Assembly (NCBI RefSeq): GCF_030272615.1
Contig: NC_081415.1
Location: 627,977,240 to 628,041,239 of the forward strand
Direction of reading: 5' to 3'
Source: Cryptomeria japonica
Lineage: Eukaryota; Streptophyta; Pinopsida; Cupressales; Cupressaceae
DNA length: 64,000 nucleotides
Part shown: in pieces, positions 55,601 to 64,000 of the stretch
Numbering within the stretch: position 1 is the stretch's first letter
Layout of the letters: every line of letters starts with the position of its first letter
Position numbers and translations under genes: made by a program
Notes under the pieces: model-generated
What the model saw: only the letters and a program-made list of their open reading frames with translations
Told to the model about the DNA's origin: nothing
Database searches by the model: none

Positions 55601-58600
55601 TGAAATACATATCTTGGAACATTTGAGGCCTTGAATCGCCCAACAAAAAATTGGTTATTAAAAGGTTTTTAGACTTACATAAAAACTTAGATTTTCTAAT
55701 GTTCCAAGAGCTTAAGTCTATTGGGTTCTCCCTCGACACAACGCTTGACTTCATTTGGTGAGATGCTATCAAAATCTATACCAACCACCCGAGAGGTAAA
55801 GGAGGAGTTGGGCTCCTTCTTGCCCCTAAATGGGTAATGTACCTCAAGGACAAAGGGACTTCCCCCTGTAATAGAGTAGCCTGGGCTACCTTTGAGGTTA
55901 AGGGTTCTTGCTTCGGCATATGCTCCATTTATGCATCTAACGATTATAAGGAAAGAATATCCCTCTGGAATTGGCTAACTTCCCTCCCAAATATTCCTTG
56001 GGTCATGGCCGGAGATTTTAATATGACTGAATCCCAGAATGACAAGGCTGGGGGACTTCTGTTTGAATGGAAAAATGCAGAAAAGCCTCATTGGGATAGA
56101 TTCAAACAGCATCTGCAACTATTTGACCCCCTGGAGGGCTCCAAACCTGATACCCCCAACCTATGGCACACTTGGTGCAATTTTCAACAAAACACTAATA
56201 GGATCTACTCTAGGTTAGATAGGTTCTATGCTAATAAAGACTTCTTCTCCTTTTCCCCCAACCAGCTTGGGAATGTGGTTGCAGTCTTACCAAATACCCT
56301 GTCTGACCACTTCCCCATTCTAGCCATTATCAACATCAGGAACTCCATCACCCCTAGACACCCTCACAATAATAAATTCTTGCTCAATACCTCCTTGCTG
56401 CAAGATGAGGATGTCCTGCATGCCATCAAATTAATTAGACTCTTCAATCTGCAACCGCATCTCCCCCAATCCCCCATGAATAGATGGTAGAGGAACATTT
56501 CCTCTTGGCAAAATCTTCTCCAGACCATTGGCTAGAAGAAAGATAAGGACTTCAGACTCAAAGAAAAATCTCTTACTCTTCGACTCCACTCCCTAGAGCA
56601 TGATATTCAACTTCAACCTTCCTCCCCTACCTTGGCAAAGTAGGTCACCGAGGCTAGAGATATCCTCAGAAAGCACCAGCAGGTTAAAATTAGAGGTGCC
56701 TTCATCAGAGCCCACAACCACTGGCTTCAATTTGGTGATAAGGGCTCTCAAATATTCTTTAAACTACTCAAACAAAAATAGATCAGAGAAAAAATTGATA
56801 GAATAACTATAGAGGACAAGGAACTCCTAGATATCAATGACATCAAAGAAGCCTTTGAAGTTTTTTACAAGACTCTGTTTACCTCTGAGGATAATGAGGC
56901 CGCAGTAGATGCCTATACCAAATGTAGGACCATTATTCCTAATAGAATCTTTGAGGATGAATCCACCCTCCTCAAAGCTAAGCTAACCATGCAAGAAATC
57001 AAGGATGCCATTAAAACTCTTAAGGATAACAAGGCCCCAGGCCCTGATGGGCTTCCTGTTGAATTCTACAAAGCTAACATTGATTGGATCTTTGTCGACC
57101 TATATGATATCTATAATGAATCCCTTGCCACTGGCACCCTGGGGGAATCCATAAATAGGGGTATTATTAAACTTATCCCTAAAGAAGGGGACAAAGCCCT
57201 GATTAAAAACTGGAGGCCAATTACCCTCCTTAACATCTCCTACAAGATCATGGCCAAAGCCTTAGCCTCCTGCCTTGAGAAGATCCTCCCAAATTCATCT
57301 ACTCCACCCAAATAGGATTCATTAAATGTAGATACATCTTGGAGAATCTTGTAACAAGTTGGGAATCCATGGAATGGGTGAGAACCTCACACCAAGACGC
57401 CACCATGTTCCTTGTCGAATTTGAGAAAGCATATGACAGGGTAGAATGGAACTTCATTCTCATGATGCTCTCAGCCTTTGGCTTTCCTAGCGAGTTTTGT
57501 GACTATATTTGAATCCTCCTCAAGGATGCATCCGCCCTGGTTCAAGTCAATGGAACCCTCTCCTAGCCTATTCCCCTGTCTAGATCAATAAGGCAGGGCC
57601 GCCCCCTTGCCCCTACTCTAATTGTAATTGCCTCTATTATCTCCTTAGAGATGACACTCTCTCCCCCCGTGTCCAAGGCATTACCCTGCCAGATGACTTT
57701 GAACTGATTAACATCTAGTTTGTTGATGATACCTTGTTCTTCCTGAAGCTCTCGAGACATAATATTGACTCCCTCAATCAAAAACTTGACATTTTCCATA
57801 GAGCATCCGGAGCCCGGATATCCAGGACAAAATCCATCCTACTTGGATGGAAAGATAATCCCCCGGACTGGCTTCACCAGTTTAGCTATGCGTGGGGAGG
57901 ACCTACTAAACTAGTCTGTTATCTTGGCATCCCCTTCTCGATATCTCCCTCTCTTAAGGACATGTGGGGCTGGGTTAGGGAAAAAATAGATAGTAAACTC
58001 AACAAGTGGGACAATAGGGTCTTATCCCTTGCTGGTAGGATTCAAGTCTACCAAAAATTCCTATCTTCATATAGTATCTATTACTCCTCGGTATGGATGT
58101 TTAGTAACTACCAAATCTTTGAAATCCAAAGAGCTATCAGCCAGTTCCTTTGGTCGGATGGGAAGGGTAAAAGGAAAGCCCACGCGATCAAATGGACCTA
58201 GTGCCACTTGGATAAAAAACTTGGTGGGTTGGGCCTTAAGGATCTTAGGCTACAAGGCATCTCCCTTGCTGCCAAATGGATACTTCACTTACTGGAAGGA
58301 CAAGAACCCTGGAAAATCCTCATCAGAAACAACATTCAAAATGGTGTTCCTAAAAATGCCAAAACGTGGAAAGCTCTCCCACTCAGCGACCTAATAGCTG
58401 GTAGTTTTCTCGTGTCTGTCCAAGGCACCTGGGTGTTTAAATCCATCTGGAAAGCCTTGGAGCATGTGCATGGTCTAATTAACAACTTGAGCATCAACTC
58501 TGACAACTCCCTACATGGTGAAAGGTCAATATGGTGGAACCTGCATCACAACTCCAAACCCCTTGCTTTAACCCAAGGTTGCTCTGCTAAGCACTGGCAT

Positions 58601-59336
58601 AACAAAGGAATCAAGTACATTATGGATATCCTTGAATATGATAACCTTATTAGCTAGGAGGCTCTTAGCACTAAATATGATCTCCTTGCATCACATAAAA
58701 AGACATACAATATGATTAAAAATGCACGCGTTCCCTTTAACCTCCCCAAAAACACCCAAGTAGATGCCCATAGATACCTCTCATTCCTATGGAAGGATGG
58801 CTCCACCCTCCCTAAAATCAAAGCCAAATCTATCTATACCTTGCTAAACAGTGACTTCTTGGTGATCAAACACATCAACAAACTGTGGTATGTTAACCAT
58901 ACCCCCCACACTTGGCAGAAAATCTTTGAGAAGCTTTGGCAATCCCCCATTCCCCCTAAAATTCAATGATTCAAATGGCAACTCATTTTAGATAGACTAC
59001 CCGTTAGGAATAAATCTGTTGAGTATGATTGGTGCTTTGTCTACAGAAAACCTGAGACCGCGCGTCACATATTCTTTGATTGCCCCTTTGCTAGAGAAAT
59101 TTGGCTTCTATTTGGAATATCTATTGCAAAATCTATTTTTACTCTTGATATTGTTACTAGTTTTATTCATGGACAGCAAAAGGATACTAATCTTGTTTGG
59201 CAAATCTTATCTTCTTACATTCTCTAGTTTATTTGGAAAATTAGAAATGAGGAGAAGTTCCAAGGCATTACAAGGGAACATACTAAGTTTTTCAAAAAAC
59301 TCACACACTGAAAAATTGTTGTACAGGTCTGTTTTG
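55600..59336 (+). pseudogene. LINE ORF2: APE endonuclease, reverse transcriptase, zf-RVT
   Basis: It starts at ATG 55600 (MKYISWNI, TGA, GLES; Arg expected). APE motifs: MFQELKS, VMAGDFNM, YSRLDRFY and LSDHFPI. RT: DNKAPGPDGLPVEFYK, LIPKEGD, NWRPITLLNISYKI, TQIGFIKCRYI, EFEKAYDRVEW, then FVDDT at 57719-57733. The C-terminal zinc domain is YDWCFVYRKPETARHIFFDC near 59030-59085. Frame changes are needed near 57294 (frame 1 to 0) and near 57640 (0 to 2). Many stops, mostly TGA and TAG, are present. LINE ORF2 nicks the target and copies its own RNA there. Confidence 0.88.
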
Positions 59337-59378
59337 TGATGAACCTCGAGAGAAACAAGCTACTGCGATTCCTAAAAG

Positions 59379-59621
59379 ATGGCAGAGCAACCATGTTTGA
59401 TGCAAAAATGGTACGAATGGGCTAGAATCGCAGAGAACTAGACCTATTTTGACAAAGCAGTGAAGAAGCTTGTAAAGGATCTACAGAACAACAGGCCTCC
59501 CCCCTTCAATAGGATTGAGATGTGCTCCCAGATCCTAGCAAGAAAGAAGGTGGTCTGGATGGAAGGAGAACAAGGCTGGACTACGTGGCTGGAGGATCAG
59601 GATGAGATCCTCCAATACTGA
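59379..59621 (+). pseudogene. Possible third small LINE ORF
   Basis: After ORF2, in another frame, an 81-codon reading runs from ATG 59379 (MAEQPCLMQKWYEWARIAEN) to TGA 59619 with a single TAG. It continues TYFDKAVKKLVKDLQNNRPP and ends EDQDEILQY. The product is rich in Trp, Lys and Glu with a likely helix. It could instead be the ORF2 C-terminus after a frameshift. No known domain is recognised. Confidence 0.4.
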
Positions 59622-59777
59622 ACTTTTTTGCTATGTCCCCTCTTTTTGGTTAGAGCGATAATTGTTTATAATCCTTTCTTTGGTTCTTCAGTTTGGCAGC
59701 GGTGGCCCTGCCCCCCGCTCACTAGTTTTGTATAAACTCTACGTCTAAGTTTTCTTTGGACTCTCGATATTTAATAC

Positions 59778-59787
59778 AAAAAAAAAA
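59778..59787 (+). other. LINE poly(A) tail
   Basis: A run of ten A after TTTAATAC ends the LINE. It sets the element's orientation and 3' boundary. Confidence 0.75.
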
Positions 59788-60261
59788 TTGGAAATTAAGA
59801 TTCTTTATTTCATTTTTATCAAATCAATTGTGTCCATCAATACAACTACACATATCTATTCTAAAAATAATTAAAATTGATTTCCTAAAACTTAAACTTC
59901 AGTTTTTAAAATCAATAGACATTTCTTTGTCCATTTTGCTTTTTGTTATTTCCTCTTTCATGCCTTTTGTTATTTCCTCTTTTATGCATAGTAACTGTAA
60001 CAAATGTGAAGCAATTATTTAATACTTATTTTATTTAATTTATATATAATATAAAGAAACTCAAATATAGAAACATCAAAAATATGGTTGAGATTTAGTA
60101 AAAGATTACATATGATAGAAATAAATGTTATATAATTTATTTATTTTAAAGTAGAAAGATATTTTTGATATATTCTCAATTTATTTTAGTAGAAAAAATC
60201 TTAAAAGTATCACAAATTAAATTATTTAATTGAAACTTTTTACTTTAGACAAGGATTTAGA
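59788..60261 (+). repeat. 475-bp direct repeat, copy 1
   Basis: It starts TTGGAAATTAAGATTCTTTA right after the LINE tail and matches 60377-60851 at an offset of 589, with some 15-20 differences by eye. There are no TG/CA ends and no gene. Open frames are AT-rich chance. Confidence 0.9.
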
Positions 60262-60376
60262 ATTGTTTTTCATTTGTAAGTTTGGAATGTAAGACAAAGA
60301 TTTAGCAATAAATTTAGAAATTATAATTTTATGTTTAAAATGTTGAAATATAGAAGTTACTTTTTATTTTTCTAAA

Positions 60377-60851
60377 TTGGAAATTAAGATTCTTTATTTA
60401 TTTTTATCAAATCAATGGTGTTCATCAATACAACTATACATATCTATTCTAAAAATAATTAAAATTGATTTCGTTAAACTTAAACTTCAGTTTTTAAAAT
60501 CAATAGACATTTCTTTGTCCATTTTGCTTTTTGCTATTTCCTCTTTCATGTCTTTTGTTATTTCCTCTTTCATGCATAGTAACTGTAAGAAATGTGAAGC
60601 AATTATTTAATACTTATTTTATTTAGTTTATATATAATATAAAGAAAACTCAAATATAGAAACATCCAAAATATGGTTGAGATTTAGTAAAAGATTACAT
60701 ATGATAGAAATAAATGTTATATAATTTATTTATTTTAAAGTAGAAAGATATTTTTGATATAATCTCAATTTATTTTAGTAGAAAGAAATCTTAAAAGTAT
60801 CACAAATTAAATTATTTAATTGAAACTTTCTAATTTAGACAAGGATTTAGA
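60377..60851 (+). repeat. 475-bp direct repeat, copy 2
   Basis: Partner of 59788-60261, separated by a 115-bp unique spacer. It could be a 589-bp tandem duplication whose second spacer was replaced, or a small element with long terminal repeats. Confidence 0.9.
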
Positions 60852-61200
60852 TAACTATAATTTATTTAAAATTAGAATGTAACAAAATACTTAACTAACA
60901 TTTTAAAAATAATATAACAATAACAAACATTTAAAAAATAATAATACTATAAAATTCTATTAAATGACTTAGATTCTATATCAACCATATTAGGTAAGTT
61001 GTTGATGTGCACTCCAAGCTCTATAGAGTGCACCAAAATTGTTTGGAATGAATCTAAATCTCTGGTGTTTGGACACATTAATGCAAAATTAAAAAATATT
61101 TATGTGAACAATTTACACACAACATCTAAGTTTTGGTTGTCAAAAGTTATCTGATTACCTCGATCCGACAGTCAAGTAAATACGGTCTTTAATCTGAAAT
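60852..61200. other. AT-rich sequence leading into the PPR relic
   Basis: No gene is seen. GTGCACTCCAAGCTCTATAG and its near mirror AGAGTGCACC at 61008-61035 form a small hairpin-like pair. The last part may be upstream PPR sequence too decayed to read. Confidence 0.35.
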
Positions 61201-61204
61201 CGTC

Positions 61205-61560
61205 TGAGAAACGTTACCTCAAAGGCTCAAGAGATATCATCTCATGGAATGCAATGATTGTTATATTTACAAAAAGTGGAGCTAATGAAAATCCTTTCGC
61301 AACTTTCAAACAAATGTGATCGGCAGGTATAAACCCAAATTCTTTTCCAGTGTTCTTGTTGTCTGTGCAAAAATGAGAGCTTTTGAATAGGGCATGGAGT
61401 GGTACGGGGATTTTTGTTAGATATTATAGTTATAAATACTTTGGTAGACATGCATGCAAGATTTGGAATCATAGACATAGCAGAGGCTAGATATCGTCTC
61501 ATTGAATGCAATGATTGAAAGGTGACATTGCACAAGGCTATTTGCATGTTGAAAAATGAT
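61205..61560 (+). pseudogene. Pentatricopeptide repeat (PPR) gene relic
   Basis: The plus strand from 61220 reads KGSRDIISWNAMIVIFTKSG, then ANENPFATFKQM, stop, SAGINPNSFPVFLLSVQK. This is a standard plant PPR unit (WNAMI..Y...G....A...F..M...G..P....F). After a frame change near 61390, TLVDMHARFGIIDIAEAR matches the next unit. There are stops and a frameshift, and only two to three repeats are left. PPR proteins act on organelle RNA. This looks like a retro- or segmental copy, the only host-gene trace in the window. The parent gene is unknown. Confidence 0.65.
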
Positions 61561-62357
61561 TCAAAATCATTGAAATTGATCTCACCAGTAATAGAAATAA
61601 TGTGCACCCCAAGATTCAGTGGCAGAACCACAAAGAAAGTCCTATTGAGCCGTCAAAGCACAAGCCTGATTCAATTCACTTAGGAAAATGTCTGGGCAGA
61701 GAAGAAGTTAAATGTAAGAAAAAAATGGATATAGCTGAAGAATGAAATACAAGAAAGTTCTTAGAGGATGTATATATAGTGTACGTACAATAGTCATTTC
61801 AGGTCGTTCCTCATTAACCAGTCGCTTGAGTTGCTTCATCTTCAATTATGTTTTTCATGACCCATGCAATCAGCGTTGAATTGTAATGATTGTAACTACA
61901 AACCATCCAAGTTTGATTGTAATTGCAGAGAATTTAATGTTGAATATAAGATTGTAAATGGAGACCATCCACATTGCATTGTAACTACCATCATGTTTCC
62001 ATTTTCTTTAAGGTTTACACAGAATATTCTCATTTTATTCTATTCTTCACTCCCCATGCTGCGACTGTATCCTTTACCAACAATTTTAAATTTGCATGGG
62101 AACACTCCAACTGCTTAAATTAAGCAGAAAATGAAGTTAAGCAACCGCATGGAACATGAGGTGAGTTTACATTATATACATCTTCTTCATTTTTTTAATG
62201 CATTCTCTAAAAACTTAATAATTTAAACTTAACTTTTAAAAGCATCTTTCTTACCTTATTTTAAGAGCTGACTTGACTTCTATTTATTTAGATTCACTTT
62301 CCCTAAAAAAATACCGAAAGTTTAAAGATAAAGAACCTTTCCCATTATTAATATGAA
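61561..62357. other. Unassigned sequence
   Basis: No convincing gene. An open stretch at 61864-62118 begins MQSALNCNDCNYKPSKFDCN but matches nothing I know. GATTGTAA.T.. phrases recur at 61888, 61915 and 61950. Confidence 0.35.
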
Positions 62358-62539
62358 CTAGCATATATACCTTAACTTTTAATTTAATCTATATAAAGTA
62401 CGCTAAGAGATATCCTTCTTGAGGCACCTATTTTTAATCAATTTTAGACCCAAAAGTCAAATAAAATAGGTGCCTCGAGAAGGATATCTCTTGGCATACT
62501 TTATATAGATTAAATTAAAATTTAAGGTATATATGCTAG
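62358..62539. repeat. 182-bp foldback: 77-bp arms, 28-bp loop
   Basis: The left arm 62358-62434 (CTAGCATATATACC...) is the reverse complement of 62463-62539 with 4 mismatches in 77 and no gap. Two of the four are G-U pairs in RNA. It could be a MITE-like foldback element or a young small-RNA hairpin. No clear target duplication borders it. Confidence 0.9.
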
Positions 62540-62965
62540 TGGCAGTGCTGCCGCACAACATGGAAAACATAAAATAAATCAATATATAATTATTATTATC
62601 TTTTTTAAACAAAAAGTGGTGAGCACTTAATATATTAATATCTATAAAACCTAGTTCGAGAGCTCATCAAAGAAAGAACTAGGAAGAAAAATTTGAATCC
62701 TAGCTCGAATACAAATGCAAAAATCCAAACCTACGCTATAAAGGGTCTAGTCACCCAATTTTACAAAATAAGCATCATCAAAATATACATTTTTCTGGGA
62801 AGCCTATAGTTGCTATGTATAATTTGATATAATGTATCAAAATATCAAAAATATCAAAAAAGCAGCCAAAATTAGCATGCCATATCGGCTGACATTGAAT
62901 TCCCTTTTACATCGAATCAAGGAAATATTCTCGGTACGAAAAAACAAAAAACAAAAACTATCATT
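62540..62965. other. AT-rich unassigned sequence
   Basis: No gene or repeat boundary is seen. It holds CTAGTTCGAGAGCTC and CTAGCTCGAATAC words near 62651 and 62701, not enough to call. Confidence 0.35.
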
Positions 62966-63391
62966 TTACTCTTCCATGGCGGAATTATCCAGGGTTTGAT
63001 TTTCGAGGGCATTGAGGGCTGAAGTGTCATCCTCCCATCGCACCGGCTCTACTTCCTCTTATGGGTGATGAATGACCTCCCATACATTTATCTCCATGGG
63101 TTGTCGAGACCTTGCTTCCCTCCTTGAAGTCAATGCAATATTCTCCCACTCCTCTGCCACTTCGGATTGTGAAAACCTATTTGTCCAACCCAAGGCCACG
63201 TCATGCAAAGGTGCATTAAGGTCTGGCCCCCTATCTGGAGTCCATCCCCTTTCCTCTGGTTGTAATATTGGTGGTTTGGAGTCGACTTTCTCTAGCTCCA
63301 AAATCACCATAATAGCCCCGACTTTAATCCTGACTCTGTGCACAATGTGCTCATCCAATTGTCTACCAAGTTGTTGTAGTACATTCTTCAC
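62966..63391 (-). pseudogene. Unidentified minus-strand coding relic
   Basis: On the minus strand the frame reads VKNVLQQLGRQLDEHIVHRV and goes on through PPILQPEERGWTPDRGPDLN to VWEVIHHP. A TAA at 63061-63059 is followed in frame by EEVEPVRWEDDTSALNALEN and a final stop at 62968. Codon-like composition is balanced, unlike the AT-rich surroundings, and the frame stays open for 142 codons with one stop, so I think it was coding. An in-frame stop also lies upstream, about 17 codons before. I do not recognise the family. The sequence is hydrophilic, with no membrane segment. Confidence 0.4.
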
Positions 63392-63548
63392 ATGACAAAA
63401 ATTTTGCCTTTCGACATGCTTTATTCAATCATAGAGCACCATGTATGCATGACTAGTTTGGATGAAATGTCGTGGAAAAAAAACCCCTAGGAGAGTTGAG
63501 CCCTGCCACAGATTATAGTTGGCCAAAGCTTCATAGTGATAACTCAAT

Positions 63549-64000
63549 GATGAGCAGTGAGTACCAAACCGCTACTGAGAGGGGGGGGGGTGAATCAGTA
63601 CAGACACAAAATATTTTTTTGAACTGGTTTGACTGCAAACAGTACACTTGATAGACAAAAACTAATTCCGGTCTAAACCAGATTACTACCGGTTAAACAT
63701 AATGAGACTATGAAAGACATAAACTAGCAACACTTAGCTTTCTATACAATCTACTCCCTCATTTCAACTTCATCCTTATGCATAAAAAGATAATCTATCA
63801 TCAAAGATACAATAATTTACTAGACCAACATGAGTCACCACTAAACAAGAAATAACAAAACATCACATGAAAGAGGCATCATACATGACACACATATTTT
63901 TCACATGGAAACCCAACTGGGAAAAACCACAGTGGGGATGAATACCCACAAGCTATTTTTGAACTCATTAGAAGTCCGCTCTATTAGGAGCCTAGTCCAG
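63549..64000 (-). repeat. Copia LTR fragment, antisense, running off the window
   Basis: From CTACTGAGAGGGGGGGGGTGAATCAGTACAGAC-type sequence (near 63573) to the end, it is the reverse of the copia LTR end at about 21390-21849 and 27240-27702 (AAACCCAACTGGGAAAAACC, GGAGCCTAGTCCAG). No PBS is found beside 63549, so it may be a solo or truncated LTR. Confidence 0.8.

Larger units (their letters stand above)
55111..59787 (+). mobile_element. L1-type LINE, 5' truncated, decayed
   Basis: ORF1 remnant, ORF2 with APE endonuclease, RT and zf-RVT, a 3' region and an A-run (59778-59787) in one orientation. There is no LTR. Its start interrupts the Tat-type LTR. I could not find a convincing target duplication: AAATTGGAAA occurs at 55144 and after the tail at 59785, but the first is inside ORF1, so I do not rely on it. 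Confidence 0.85.

Noticed and set aside
59756-60022. Two similar small frames (also 60377-60610)
   Set aside because: Their similarity reflects the direct repeat; the DNA is AT-rich and no family features are seen.

Overview
The window is plant nuclear DNA made almost entirely of nested, decayed retrotransposons. I see no intact host gene. The basis is plant-type Ty3/gypsy (Tat-like and chromovirus), Ty1/copia and LINE coding relics, a pentatricopeptide (PPR) gene relic, very long AT-rich LTRs and many stop codons of the kind left by cytosine methylation. The size and depth of nesting suggest a large, repeat-rich genome. A gymnosperm is my best guess, but this is inference.

Layout. (1) 1-16247: a Tat-lineage gypsy element. 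Its 5' LTR starts before the window; then come PBS, a 2.7 kb leader, one gag-pol frame (4566-11855) with a G-patch and two RNase H domains, a 2.5 kb 3' region, PPT and a 3' LTR cut at 16247. (2) 16248-17815: an antisense gag-protease scrap, then unassigned sequence. (3) 17816-45898: two copies (A and B) of a chromovirus interior separated by a single long LTR (29026-41109). Copy A is split by a complete copia element (20462-27702, both LTRs and a 5-bp target duplication). The LTR is split by a complete gag-only LTR element on the minus strand (30708-38530, target duplication CTGGG). (4) 45899-49367: the 5' half of a second, minus-strand copia element with one LTR. (5) 49368-55110: an LTR mosaic: LTR X, a gag-like scrap, LTR Y with PBS and a leader related to the Tat leader, then a diverged LTR of the Tat family. 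(6) 55111-59787: a LINE with ORF1, ORF2, a possible third small ORF and a poly(A) tail. (7) 59788-64000: a 475-bp direct repeat pair, a PPR relic, a 182-bp near-perfect foldback, an unidentified minus-strand coding relic and an antisense copia LTR running off the window.

How the parts relate. The Tat element and the gag-only element share an unusual PBS (TTTGGTGAAC.CGACGTGAA) and the same kind of gag knuckle (C-x2-H-x4-H-x4-C), which fits a non-autonomous element served by Tat-type partners. The Tat LTRs differ at only about 12 of 1650 compared positions, yet the polyprotein carries 11 in-frame stops, all TGA or TAG, and no frameshift. This suggests the element was already defective when it was copied. 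By LTR similarity, read by eye, the Tat insertion is youngest, the gag-only element intermediate and the copia element older; the chromovirus pair must be older than what sits inside it.
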